Of a stretch of 64,000 nt of DNA, positions 44,297 through 53,089 are shown in pieces (position 1 is the stretch's first letter; each line of letters begins with the position of its first letter). The position numbers and the translations under genes are program-made. The notes under the pieces are model-generated. The model was not told the origin of the DNA and made no database searches. It saw nothing but the letters and a program-made list of their open reading frames with translations. Source of the DNA: an uncultured Bacteroidales bacterium (GTDB lineage Bacteria > Bacteroidota > Bacteroidia > Bacteroidales > Muribaculaceae); assembly GCA_902782465.1 (NCBI GenBank), contig CACZNH010000008.1:1-64000 (forward strand). Direction: 5' to 3'.

Positions 44297-45184
44297 ATGA
44301 AGAAGATTTTCTATTTTGTTTGCCTGTTGATTGGCATCGCAGTGTTGCCCGCCTGTCAACGCAGCAACAAGCTGATGGATGAGGTCTCACGCCAGGATTC
44401 CATCAATATGGCTCTGCAGGATTCAATCGCGACGGCCAATGCCGAGAAAGACAGTCTCATGGAACTCATGGGTGACATTGCCGACGGCATGCAGCAGATT
44501 AAGGAACTCGAGGACATCGTTTCGGTCAATAACCTGAACGGCGAGACCCCCGACCGCAAGAAGCAGCTGCGTGACGACATCGTCCTTATTCAACAGTCTA
44601 TCAACAAGCACAAGAACCGCTTGGCCGAGTTGGAGAAGCGTCTCAAGCAGTCCACCAACTACAACGAGACGATGCAGAAGTCGATTGCCAACCTCAAGAG
44701 CCAACTCGAGGAACAGCAGAAGACCATCAACAGCCTGACCGAACAGCTGGCGGCAGCCCATGTCCAGATTAAGAACCTCAACCAGAGCGTTGACTCGCTG
44801 AACACGGTGAACAAGAACGTCACCAAGGAGAAGGAAGCCGCACAGCAGCAGTCCAAACAGCTCACTGCCGAGGTGGATAACCTCAATACCTGCTACTACG
44901 TCATCGGCTCCAAGAAGGAACTCAAGGCCAACAAAATCATCGAGACGGGTTTCCTGCGCAAGACCAAGATTCTGCAAGGCGACTTTGAGATGTCCTATTT
45001 CACCAAGGCCGACCGTCGCACCTTGAGCGAAATTCCTTTGCACAGCAACAAAGCTGAACTGATGACCAACCATCCTAAGGACTCCTACGAAATCGTGTCG
45101 AACGGCAACGTCAAGACGTTGCGCATCCTCAATGCCCACAAGTTCTGGGAGAAGTCCAATTTCCTTGTAGTGAAGGTTGATTAA
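44297..45184 (+). CDS. Coiled-coil lipoprotein of unknown function
   Basis: 295 residues. Lipobox V-L-P-A-C (Cys at about 20), a long coiled coil about 25-205 (heptads rich in L, Q, K, E), then a globular C-terminal domain (about 205-295) with Y-Y-V-I-G-S-K-K-E-L-K-A-N-K-I-I and F-W-E-K-S-N-F-L-V-V-K-V. The pattern is a Bacteroidetes-specific lipoprotein; the coiled coil could reach across the periplasm. No function can be assigned. Repeat spacer follows (45185-45230). Confidence 0.82.
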   Translation: MKKIFYFVCLLIGIAVLPACQRSNKLMDEVSRQDSINMALQDSIATANAEKDSLMELMGDIADGMQQIKELEDIVSVNNLNGETPDRKKQLRDDIVLIQQSINKHKNRLAELEKRLKQSTNYNETMQKSIANLKSQLEEQQKTINSLTEQLAAAHVQIKNLNQSVDSLNTVNKNVTKEKEAAQQQSKQLTAEVDNLNTCYYVIGSKKELKANKIIETGFLRKTKILQGDFEMSYFTKADRRTLSEIPLHSNKAELMTNHPKDSYEIVSNGNVKTLRILNAHKFWEKSNFLVVKVD

Positions 45185-45230
45185 GCTGTTAGCTTTTAGC
45201 ATTAAGCTGTTAGCAGTTTTCTAATTATTC
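45185..45230 (+). repeat. Short degenerate repeats before glycerate kinase
   Basis: AAGCTGTTAGC / TTTTAGCATT units, about 11 bases each, between the lipoprotein gene and the kinase gene. Confidence 0.45.
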
Positions 45231-45232
45231 AG

Positions 45233-46336
45233 ATGAACGTCCTTTTGGCATTCGATAAATTCAAGGGTTCTGCAACCGCCCGGCAACTCAATGAGGCAGC
45301 GAGGCAGGCGCTTGAAGCAATCGAAGGCGTGAGTGTGTCGTGTGTGCCCGTTGCCGATGGCGGTGACGGCACAGTTGATGTGCTGGCGGCTGCTTGCCAG
45401 GGACAATGGGTGACCGTTCCCACGATGGGACCCTTGCTGCAACGGGCGCCTGTCACCGCCAGCTATTTCCTGTGCGATGACGGCACGGCACTTATCGAGG
45501 TGGCTGCTGCCAGCGGATTGGCGCTCTTGCCCGACGATGCACACGACGTGATGCATGCCACCACCTTGGGGACGGGTATGCTGATGCGTGACGCGATGGA
45601 GCGCGGCAGCCGCAACATTGTGCTGGGCCTTGGGGGCTCGGCGACGTGTGATGCGGCAATGGGTATCCTGTGCGCCCTTGGGGCCGAGTTCCTGGATGCT
45701 GACGGCCATCACCTCTATCCCAGCGGTGAATCCCTTGAGAAAATAGCCCATATCGAGACCTTCGGCATCCCCCAAACCGTGCGGGACTGCCGTTTTACCT
45801 TGTTGACCGACGTAGATAACCCATTGTGTGGCGAACGGGGCTCGGCAAGGATTTATGCGCCGCAGAAGGGCGCTTCGCCCGAACAGGTGGAACAGTTGGA
45901 GCGTGGCATGCTCCATATCGCAGACCTCGTGGGTGATGATATCGCCAATCGGGCAGGCTGCGGCGCTGCTGGAGGCATCCCTGCATTGATGATGCACCTG
46001 CTTGATTGTGAATTGCAGCCTGGCGCTCCCTATGTTCTGGAACACAACGGCTTTGCCGAGGCGCTTGACGATGCCGACCTGGTCATTACCGGCGAGGGGC
46101 GGATGGATAGTCAATCCCTGATGGGCAAAGGACCTGGGCGAGTCATCGAGATGGCACTTGCGCATGGCGTTCCCGTCAAGGCGGTCTGCGGCGTGATAGA
46201 TGCCGCTTTTGACCCCATAGCGGCAGGTTTAGCCGATGCGGTCGCCGTGAGCGACGGGCTCCCTCATGACATGGCGATGGATACCGATGGCACGCTCATG
46301 CGTGTTGCCGCAGCCGTCACCAGGATGATACAGTGA
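45233..46336 (+). CDS. Glycerate kinase (GarK/GlxK family)
   Basis: 367-residue kinase converting D-glycerate to phosphoglycerate in the cytoplasm. Family motifs: F-D-K-F-K-G-S near residue 7, P-V-A-D-G-G-D-G-T near 40, G-L-G-G-S-A-T-C-D near 133, R-A-G-C-G-A-A-G-G near 241, and G-E-G-R-M-D-S-Q-S near 290. Complete and of normal length. Whether the product is 2- or 3-phosphoglycerate cannot be read from sequence. Single gene, with the next gene having its own promoter. Confidence 0.94.
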   Translation: MNVLLAFDKFKGSATARQLNEAARQALEAIEGVSVSCVPVADGGDGTVDVLAAACQGQWVTVPTMGPLLQRAPVTASYFLCDDGTALIEVAAASGLALLPDDAHDVMHATTLGTGMLMRDAMERGSRNIVLGLGGSATCDAAMGILCALGAEFLDADGHHLYPSGESLEKIAHIETFGIPQTVRDCRFTLLTDVDNPLCGERGSARIYAPQKGASPEQVEQLERGMLHIADLVGDDIANRAGCGAAGGIPALMMHLLDCELQPGAPYVLEHNGFAEALDDADLVITGEGRMDSQSLMGKGPGRVIEMALAHGVPVKAVCGVIDAAFDPIAAGLADAVAVSDGLPHDMAMDTDGTLMRVAAAVTRMIQ

Positions 46337-46379
46337 TGCCTCTATAGGCACCATGCCAAAAAGATTTTTCGACCGATTG

Positions 46380-46411
46380 TTGCATTATCTCGGCGAATAA
46401 CACTAATTTTG
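46380..46411 (+). promoter_or_regulatory. Promoter of the YidE-like transporter gene
   Basis: TTG (46380-46382), 21 bases, TAATTTTG (46404-46411), 22 bases before the GTG start. Confidence 0.6.
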
Positions 46412-46433
46412 CGTTATCAATACTTAAAGACAA

Positions 46434-48098
46434 GTGGCAGAGTGGTTAAGTGACATATTCTTGACCCATTCGGCGGTGCAGGCGGTCGTCGTTCTATCAC
46501 TGCTATGTGCCTGCGGGCTTGCCCTGGGCCGCATCAAGGTGCTGGGCGTGTCGCTGGGCGTTGCCTTTGTCTTCTTCCTGGGCATTTTGGCGGGCTATCT
46601 GGGCATCTCGATTGATGGTGATATGCTGCGTTATGCACAGAACTTCGGACTCGTACTTTTTGTCTATGCCTTGGGTCTGCAGGTGGGACCGGGATTCTTC
46701 AGTTCGTTCCACAAGTCAGGACTCACCCTCAACCTGTGGGCCATCGGCGTGGTCCTGGTGGGCACTGTGTTGACGTTGTTGCTCCCCCTGATGGGCATCA
46801 GCTTGAGTGATGCTGTGGGTATCATGTGTGGTGCGTCGACCAACACGCCAGCCCTGGCAGCAGCCCAACAGACGCTCTCCCAACTGCATCAGCCCGAGAG
46901 CGGTGCGGCCCTGGGCTGTGCTGTGACTTATCCGCTGGGTGTCGTGGGCGTTATCCTGGCTTTTGCCTTGATGCGAAAGGTTGTAGTGAGTCCCAGCGAC
47001 CACCTTGTTGATGAGAGTGAGGAAGAGGCCGACCACACGTTCATAGCGACCTATCAGGTGCGCAACGAGGGCATCATCGGTAAGACTGTTGGCGATTTGG
47101 CCCGCATCAGTCCGCGGCAGTTTGTCATCTCACGCCTGTGGCGCGAGGGCAAGGTGACCATCCCCGACGCCAACACTGTACTCATGCGTGACGACCGTGT
47201 CCTGGTCATCACCGACCACGATGCCGCCGAGGCCATGGAAGTGCTGTTTGGCAGGCAGGAGGGTACCGACTGGAACACGGGCGACATCGATTGGAATGCC
47301 ATCGACAGCGACCTCGTTTCTCAAGCCATCCTCATCACTAAACCCGAAATCAATGGCCGCAAATTGGGTTCTTTGCGCCTGCGAGAGCATTACGGTGTGA
47401 ACATCAGCCGTGTGAACCGTGGCGGCCTGCAACTGCTGGCAACGCCCGAGCTGCGTCTGTTGCTGGGTGACCGCATCATAGTCGTCGGCCACCGTGAGGC
47501 GCTCAAGAATGTTGAGAAGGAAGTGGGCAATGCCGTCAAGATGCTTGACGAGCCCAATCTGATAACCGTCTTCCTGGGCATGACGCTGGGTCTTATCATT
47601 GGCTGCATCCCGATTGTTCTGCCCGGCATCTCGGCACCTGTTAAACTGGGTCTTGCCGGTGGCCCCATCATTGCAGGTATCCTGATAGGAGCCTTCGGCC
47701 CCCGCATCCACATCAATGCCTATACCACGACGAGCGCCAACCTCATGCTGCGCTCTATCGGTCTCGCACTATATCTCGCCTGTCTGGGATTGGCCTCAGG
47801 CCCCGATTTCTTTGCCACCGTAGTCCGTCCTGAGGGCTTGCTGTGGGTGGGCACGGGTTTCCTGCTCACAGTTGTCCCCGTGCTGCTGGTGGGCTGGCTG
47901 GCGATGCGTCTGGCACACATCGACTATGCCTCGGTGTGCGGTATGCTCAGTGGTGCGATGGCTAATCCCATGGCGATGAATTATGCCAACGACACGTTGT
48001 CGAGCGACCGCCCGTCGGTAGCCTATGCGGCAGTCTATCCCCTGAGCATGTTCCTCAGGGTCATCATCGCGCAGGTGCTCCTGCTTATTTTCCTGTAG
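46434..48098 (+). CDS. Putative transporter, AspT/YidE/YbjL family
   Basis: 554-residue inner-membrane protein with GTG start. Two sets of about five transmembrane helices (about 15-180 and 380-554), each starting in the duplication motif of the family (A-L-G-L-Q-V-G-P-G-F-F; A-C-L-G-L-A-S-G-P-D-F-F), enclosing two RCK_C (TrkA-C) domains (about 200-285 and 290-370). AspT exchanges aspartate for alanine; YidE/YbjL substrates are unknown, so no substrate is proposed. The RCK_C domains suggest regulation by a small ligand. Single gene with its own promoter. Confidence 0.92.
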   Translation: MAEWLSDIFLTHSAVQAVVVLSLLCACGLALGRIKVLGVSLGVAFVFFLGILAGYLGISIDGDMLRYAQNFGLVLFVYALGLQVGPGFFSSFHKSGLTLNLWAIGVVLVGTVLTLLLPLMGISLSDAVGIMCGASTNTPALAAAQQTLSQLHQPESGAALGCAVTYPLGVVGVILAFALMRKVVVSPSDHLVDESEEEADHTFIATYQVRNEGIIGKTVGDLARISPRQFVISRLWREGKVTIPDANTVLMRDDRVLVITDHDAAEAMEVLFGRQEGTDWNTGDIDWNAIDSDLVSQAILITKPEINGRKLGSLRLREHYGVNISRVNRGGLQLLATPELRLLLGDRIIVVGHREALKNVEKEVGNAVKMLDEPNLITVFLGMTLGLIIGCIPIVLPGISAPVKLGLAGGPIIAGILIGAFGPRIHINAYTTTSANLMLRSIGLALYLACLGLASGPDFFATVVRPEGLLWVGTGFLLTVVPVLLVGWLAMRLAHIDYASVCGMLSGAMANPMAMNYANDTLSSDRPSVAYAAVYPLSMFLRVIIAQVLLLIFL

Positions 48099-48119
48099 AT
48101 TTCAGTTAACCTGTAACGG

Positions 48120-49535
48120 TTAGATTTCGATGATTGCGGTGTGGTCGTTGATGACCGTCTCGTGGCTGGTGCTGATGTCGTTCAAATCCTCGAGAATGCT
48201 CCGCAATACCAGCTTGAAGGTTTTGTAGATGCGCAGTCGGAAAGCTAACTTGACAAACGGCTTGAGGATTCCCTTGACGGTCTGGTTCACCACTTGGTCT
48301 ATCCCCTTGATGAGCCGATTGATGAGTTCCTTGTTGTTGCTGCCACCCTCGTTGCCTTCGGCAAAGGTGATATATGTTTGTGTTACAGGCTCCTGCAGGT
48401 TCTTTAGCAGCAGGTCGGCGATAGCTTCAGGGCTGTCGGGTATGTTGATAAAGCGCATCAGGAAGGGATGCTTGATCTGAAGATTGTCGATGGCCTGGCT
48501 GATTTCGGGCCAATAACGTGTGAGCACTCCTTGGGTCATGGTGGGAATGCAGTTCTTGAACACCTCTCGGGCATGCTCTCCGAATTCCGGGTCCGAGGGC
48601 AGGCTGTGAAGGGTGACGCTGCGCAGCTGCATCTTTCCTGCAGCTGTGTTGCAAGTGGCGACCCTCCACTGGCAAGGATAGCCCACGGCGGCAGCAGTCG
48701 CCACTTCGACCATATTCCCCTCACGGACGCTGGTCTGGCCGATGTCACTGATGTGCAGGTGGCCGGTGAAGATGACATGAACGCCAGCCTTGACGAGCCG
48801 TCTGCACAGTTGACGGGCGTCATCGACCATATAGGGCGCTGCCAGTGTGTCCTCCATGTGGAAGTGGGGTGCCAGATGGTGATGCATCATGGCAATGACC
48901 TTCCTGCCCGCAGCCGTAGCAGCAGTGGCCTGCTCGACTAGCCATTGCTGGGTCGAAGCCTCAAGACTGCCGCTTGTCTTGCAATGGTCACGCGGGTCGC
49001 CATGAGAGACAAAGGTGTTGAGACGGTCCATGCAGGCATCGATGGCGAGGATGGTCATCTCGTCGGTGACATCACGGCAATAGCTCAGGGTGTCGTTGTC
49101 GCGCCTGGAGAGCCCGTCATAACCCGCATGGCGGTAAATCTCGGCAAAATCCTGTCGGGTGATGGTCTCGGTAGCTGTCGCGGTATCGCCGTCAAAGACT
49201 TTGGCGTCAGGATTGTTGATGTCATGGTTGCCGGGAACGACAAGCACCTGGATGCCGGCATCCGTCAGCCGTTGCAGGCGGTCGGCAACAAGCAGGTGAC
49301 TCGCCCGCTCACCGTCCTTGGTGAGGTCACCGGTGACCAGTACCAGATGCGGTTTCAAGTCGATGATGTCTGCCACGAGGGTCTCGAGGATTTCGACACT
49401 CTCGCGCAGCATTTTGCGGTCACGGCTCAGGTATTGCTCAAAGGCACTGCCGTCCTTCTTGAGCAGTTCGGGTGCCATCACGTGCAGGTCGCTGATGACG
49501 GCAATCTTGATGCTTTGGCTTTTTGCGGGTTTCAT
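48120..49535 (-). CDS. Calcineurin-like metallophosphoesterase
   Basis: 471 residues. Metallophosphoesterase motifs in order: S-D-L-H-V near residue 15, G-D-L-T-K-D-G near 69, G-N-H-D-I-N-N near 101, M-H-H-H-L near 217, and G-H-L-H-I near 258, so the dimetal site is complete. The remaining C-terminal part (about 300-471) is helical and of unknown role. No signal peptide is evident. Located 13 bases downstream of the alpha-galactosidase gene and likely co-transcribed; substrate unknown. Confidence 0.88.
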   Translation of the reverse strand: MKPAKSQSIKIAVISDLHVMAPELLKKDGSAFEQYLSRDRKMLRESVEILETLVADIIDLKPHLVLVTGDLTKDGERASHLLVADRLQRLTDAGIQVLVVPGNHDINNPDAKVFDGDTATATETITRQDFAEIYRHAGYDGLSRRDNDTLSYCRDVTDEMTILAIDACMDRLNTFVSHGDPRDHCKTSGSLEASTQQWLVEQATAATAAGRKVIAMMHHHLAPHFHMEDTLAAPYMVDDARQLCRRLVKAGVHVIFTGHLHISDIGQTSVREGNMVEVATAAAVGYPCQWRVATCNTAAGKMQLRSVTLHSLPSDPEFGEHAREVFKNCIPTMTQGVLTRYWPEISQAIDNLQIKHPFLMRFINIPDSPEAIADLLLKNLQEPVTQTYITFAEGNEGGSNNKELINRLIKGIDQVVNQTVKGILKPFVKLAFRLRIYKTFKLVLRSILEDLNDISTSHETVINDHTAIIEI

Positions 49536-49548
49536 TGTGATAAAGCGT

Positions 49549-51123
49549 TTAATCCAGTTCCATTTTGTCGATGTCGGGCATCATCAGACCGTCATTGTAC
49601 AGGCGGATGACGTTTTCTCCCTTCTTCAGGTTGACGTTGACCTTGATATACTGCGGTGTGGTCCAGTCTTTGGCTTGAACGGTAAAGGTGCCCATCTTTT
49701 TCCCGTTGACCTCGACATCGAACTCCCTCTTGTCGCCGGAATAGCAGGTGATGGTTATCCTCCGGCTGCCCGCCCGATGGGCATAGACGTGTTGCCATTG
49801 CAGGTCATTGCCTGCCCGGTAACCCAGGAAACAGGCCTTGAAACCGCCTGATGCGCTGGGTTCGGCATAGAAACAGGCCGTGATGACCCAATTGTGGGGT
49901 AACAGTTCCTGATAATGGCTCAGCAATGCCGTCTCGGCCTCATAGACCTTGCGTTCCAGGCGCTCCTCGGCCTGGGCGCGATAGATGCGCGTGCCATGGG
50001 CGGGGACAGTGATGACCATGGATTCGGTGGCGCTGCCGGCGTTGCATTGGCCGTAGCAGTCATAGAGTTCCACCTTGCCGCCTAGGTCGATGGTGCTGAA
50101 CTTGAGCGTGACGGTCTGCTCCTTGTCGCTGGGATTGTAGACGGCAAAAGCGCGCTCCTTGCCGTAGAGTTGCCTGATGTCCTTGACCAGCACGTAGCAC
50201 TCACCCTGTTTCTCGGCAATATAGGCCTGCAGATGCAGCGGGTCCTGGTTCAGGGCGATGAGGTCGCGGTTGGTGAGCAGCTTGAGCGACTGGGGCTTGA
50301 TGTTTGCCATGTCGCAGCCGATGAGCAACGGTGACGACATGATGCACCACATCCCGAAGTGCGTCTCGTCCTCGGTCTGTGACATCGAGCGTCCCACCTC
50401 CAGCATATCCATGTCGTTGTAGTGGCCGTCATGGCAAAAAGCACTCAAGTACAGGTTCTCGGCAAGGATGCTCTTCACCGATTCCCATTTGTCATAGATG
50501 TCGCCTGTCGTGCGCCACGAGTCAGCAATGCCGGCAGCCCAAGCTCCAGGGAAAGCCCAACTGCAGATGTTGAAAACAACATCCTCTTTGCCGCAGTTGC
50601 GTATGGCATTGGAAATCAGTGTATATTGCTCTTTCTCGTTTAAGCCCAGGTGTCTGCCCCCGCACCAGTCCACCTTGATGAAGTCAAAGTCCCAGTCGCG
50701 GAAATACAGTTGGCAGTCCTGCTCTTCATGTCCCGCAAAACCAACGCCCAGCCCCCACGGTTGACGGTTGCCCGAACCGCAGGTGTTGTCGCCCGCGTCG
50801 GTGTAGATGCCCGCCTTGAGCCCCAGGGAGTGGATATAGTCCACCAGCGGGCGCATCCCGCTGGGGAAGCGTTGCATATTCAACCGCAGGTTCCCGTCCT
50901 TGCCGCGTCCCTGCCAGTAGCCGTCGTCGATGTTGATATAGCGGTAGCCAGCCTCCTGCAAGCCACTGTTGTGCATGGCATCGGCCTGCTGGCGGATAAG
51001 TTGCTCGTTGATATCCAGGGCAAACGTGTTCCACGAGCTCCATCCCATCGTGGGCGTGCGTTGAGCTACAGTCGGCACCACGATAGCCAGCGCCATCAGG
51101 ATAGAAGTCAGTCTTTTCATCAT
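49549..51123 (-). CDS. Alpha-galactosidase, GH27
   Basis: Secreted glycosidase cutting terminal alpha-galactosides; 524 residues from the chosen start. Signal peptide about 1-21; GH27 TIM-barrel about 24-300 with P-T-M-G-W-S-S-W-N, K-V-D-W-C-G-G (nucleophile Asp), and D-S-W-R-T-T-G-D (acid/base Asp); beta-sandwich about 310-395; C-terminal carbohydrate-binding-like domain about 400-524. The start at 51123 is chosen because it opens a typical signal peptide right after a promoter box; a 42-codon upstream extension would read through that box. Starts an operon with the phosphoesterase. Confidence 0.93.
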   Translation of the reverse strand: MMKRLTSILMALAIVVPTVAQRTPTMGWSSWNTFALDINEQLIRQQADAMHNSGLQEAGYRYINIDDGYWQGRGKDGNLRLNMQRFPSGMRPLVDYIHSLGLKAGIYTDAGDNTCGSGNRQPWGLGVGFAGHEEQDCQLYFRDWDFDFIKVDWCGGRHLGLNEKEQYTLISNAIRNCGKEDVVFNICSWAFPGAWAAGIADSWRTTGDIYDKWESVKSILAENLYLSAFCHDGHYNDMDMLEVGRSMSQTEDETHFGMWCIMSSPLLIGCDMANIKPQSLKLLTNRDLIALNQDPLHLQAYIAEKQGECYVLVKDIRQLYGKERAFAVYNPSDKEQTVTLKFSTIDLGGKVELYDCYGQCNAGSATESMVITVPAHGTRIYRAQAEERLERKVYEAETALLSHYQELLPHNWVITACFYAEPSASGGFKACFLGYRAGNDLQWQHVYAHRAGSRRITITCYSGDKREFDVEVNGKKMGTFTVQAKDWTTPQYIKVNVNLKKGENVIRLYNDGLMMPDIDKMELD

Positions 51124-51161
51124 CTTGGTCTCGTTATTGAGGGTTGAATGTTTATTGACCA

Positions 51162-51169
51162 CAAATATA
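51162..51169 (-). promoter_or_regulatory. -7 element for the alpha-galactosidase operon
   Basis: TATATTTG on the minus strand, 38 bases before the chosen start; it lies within the longer in-frame reading and so argues against it. Confidence 0.5.
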
Positions 51170-51214
51170 GCGTTTTTTGAGCAAAATGCTGCATCCGAAT
51201 GAAGAAATTTTTCG

Positions 51215-51222
51215 TATTTTTG
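51215..51222 (+). promoter_or_regulatory. -7 element for the dockerin-FISUMP pair
   Basis: TATTTTTG, 54 bases before the start at 51277; divergent to the alpha-galactosidase promoter. Confidence 0.5.
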
Positions 51223-51276
51223 CACCAAAACGTTATAATGTGTCAACAATCAAGTTAAACTTATAAAATTATTACA

Positions 51277-52164
51277 ATGAAAAAGATTACAGCAAGTTTG
51301 TTTGCAGTGTTGGCGTTGATGCTGATGTCCTTCACTGCTCAAGCAGAGTATCCACGTGGCGATGTGGACTATGATAGCAATGTAGGCATTGGTGATGTCA
51401 CCTGCCTGATTGATTACCTGTTGAATGGCGTTTGGGTGGGAGAGCCTGCGACACCTGTCGACGGGCAATACCAGCGCGGCGACGTAGACCTGGATGGCAC
51501 TGTGGGCATTGGCGATGTCACCAGCCTGATTGATTACCTGTTGAACGGAACCTGGGGAGGTGAACCCGTTACTCCTCCCGATGAGCACGAATGGGTTGAC
51601 TTGGGTCTTCCCAACGGTACGTTATGGGCGACAATGAATGTCGGTGCCGACAATCCCGAGGACTTCGGCGACTATTTCGCCTGGGGCGAGACCGCTCCCA
51701 AGGATACCTATAGCTGGAGCACCTATTCATGGTGCAGGGGCTCCTATAAAACGATGACGAAGTACTGCACAAACAGTTCTTACGGCACGGTTGACGATAA
51801 GACCGAGCTGGAGCTTGAGGACGATGCCGCCTATGTGAACTGGGGCGCATCGTGGCGTATGCCGACCAAGGAGCAACAGGACGAACTGCGCGAAAACTGC
51901 ACATGGACCTGGAAGAAAATAAATAATGTGAACGGTTATCAGGTCACCGGCCCCAACGGTAATTCCCTGTTCCTGCCCGCAACGGGTTGTCGCGACGGCA
52001 GCACACACTACGATGAGAACTATTACGGCTACTATTGGTCGCGCACTCTCCACGTGGACCGCTCTTTCTATGCCTACTACATTCTTTTCTATGCACAGCA
52101 AGTGGACTTCCACAACTATCACCGCTACCAGGGGTTTGCTGTCCGCCCAGTACGTGTACAGTAG
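51277..52164 (+). CDS. Secreted protein: two dockerin-like units plus FISUMP domain
   Basis: 295 residues. Signal peptide 1-23; two dockerin-like EF-hand units directly after it (G-D-V-D-Y-D-S-N-V-G and G-D-V-D-L-D-G-T-V-G, each with L-I-D-Y-L-L-N-G); then a FISUMP (Fibrobacter succinogenes major paralogous) domain about 105-295 opening with W-V-D-L-G-L-P-N-G-T-L-W-A-T and containing G-D-Y-F-A-W-G-E-T, W-R-M-P-T-K-E-Q and a C-terminal G-F-A-V-R-P-V. Dockerin at the N-terminus is the reverse of the peptidases here. The FISUMP role is unknown, perhaps adhesion. Confidence 0.88.
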   Translation: MKKITASLFAVLALMLMSFTAQAEYPRGDVDYDSNVGIGDVTCLIDYLLNGVWVGEPATPVDGQYQRGDVDLDGTVGIGDVTSLIDYLLNGTWGGEPVTPPDEHEWVDLGLPNGTLWATMNVGADNPEDFGDYFAWGETAPKDTYSWSTYSWCRGSYKTMTKYCTNSSYGTVDDKTELELEDDAAYVNWGASWRMPTKEQQDELRENCTWTWKKINNVNGYQVTGPNGNSLFLPATGCRDGSTHYDENYYGYYWSRTLHVDRSFYAYYILFYAQQVDFHNYHRYQGFAVRPVRVQ

Positions 52165-52223
52165 GATTAAGCTCATACTCAAGCATTAATGATTATTGTT
52201 AAACTATAAATACTTGTTTTATT

Positions 52224-52994
52224 ATGAAAAAGATTGCATTTAGTTTGTTTGCGGTACTGACAATGGCGTTGGTGTCATTTACCGCCGAAGCACAGTACGT
52301 GCGTGGTGATGTTGACCAGGATGGAACAGTGACCGTTGGCGATGTTGCCAGCCTGATTGATTACCTGTTGAATGGAACCTGGAATGATGACCCTGTCACC
52401 CCTCCCGAAGAGCATGAGTGGGTTGACCTGGGTCTGCCCAGCGGCACGTTGTGGGCAACGTGTAATATCGGGGCTAACGCTCCCGAGGAATACGGCGACT
52501 ACTTCGCCTGGGGCGAGACAAAGCCCAAATCTTTCTATTCGTTTTCTACTTACAAGTGGAGCAGCGGCAATTACAATACGTTGACAAAGTATTGTAACAA
52601 TAGCGAGTACGGTGAGGTAGATGGCAAGACGAAGTTGGAACTCGAGGACGATGCCGCTTACGTGAACTGGGGCCCGTCGTGGCGAATACCAACTACGAAC
52701 CAACTGGCAGAATTGTGCACTAACTGTACACATGCTGATACGACAATGAATAATGTGAAAGGTGTGTTGGTGACAGGCCCTAATGGGAACACTATGTTCA
52801 TGCCTTTAGCTGGCTGTCGTGAGGATAGTTTGTTGCACGGCGATAACTTGATGGGCTATTACTGGTCCGACGAGCTTATTTCGACCACCTCCTATGCCGC
52901 TTTTTATTTCAACTTGTCTTCATGGCGTTATTGGTTCGGTTATAGACGCGCTAACGGCTTCACCGTCCGCGCTGTGTACATGCCGCAGGATTAG
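52224..52994 (+). CDS. Secreted protein: dockerin-like unit plus FISUMP domain (paralogue)
   Basis: 256 residues. Signal peptide 1-23; one dockerin-like unit (G-D-V-D-Q-D-G-T-V-T with L-I-D-Y-L-L-N-G); FISUMP domain about 66-256 with W-V-D-L-G-L-P-S-G-T-L-W-A-T, G-D-Y-F-A-W-G-E-T, and a closing G-F-T-V-R-A-V. It is a tandem duplicate of the preceding gene that has one dockerin unit fewer; the FISUMP parts differ most in their last third. Likely co-transcribed (gap of 59 bases). Confidence 0.87.
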   Translation: MKKIAFSLFAVLTMALVSFTAEAQYVRGDVDQDGTVTVGDVASLIDYLLNGTWNDDPVTPPEEHEWVDLGLPSGTLWATCNIGANAPEEYGDYFAWGETKPKSFYSFSTYKWSSGNYNTLTKYCNNSEYGEVDGKTKLELEDDAAYVNWGPSWRIPTTNQLAELCTNCTHADTTMNNVKGVLVTGPNGNTMFMPLAGCREDSLLHGDNLMGYYWSDELISTTSYAAFYFNLSSWRYWFGYRRANGFTVRAVYMPQD

Positions 52995-53026
52995 TGCCCT
53001 CCCATTTTCGTGGAACTGACAAATAA

Positions 53027-53065
53027 CAGTGACGGCCATCGGGAATTGCCCGGTGGCCGTCACTG
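53027..53065. terminator. Bidirectional terminator before capsid locus
   Basis: CAGTGACGGCCATCGGG pairs with CCCGGTGGCCGTCACTG (one T-G pair), five-base loop. Closes both the FISUMP transcript and the minus-strand capsid operon. Confidence 0.8.
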
Positions 53066-53089
53066 TCGTGTGGGTGAGCGCCTGTGGCT

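Noticed and set aside
46433-46460. GTGGCAGAGTGGTTAAG at the start of the YidE-like gene resembles the D-arm region of a tRNA-Ser/Leu gene
   Set aside because: No acceptor stem, anticodon arm or T-loop (TTCGA) follows at the expected distance, and the sequence is the in-frame beginning of a full-length transporter gene behind its own promoter.
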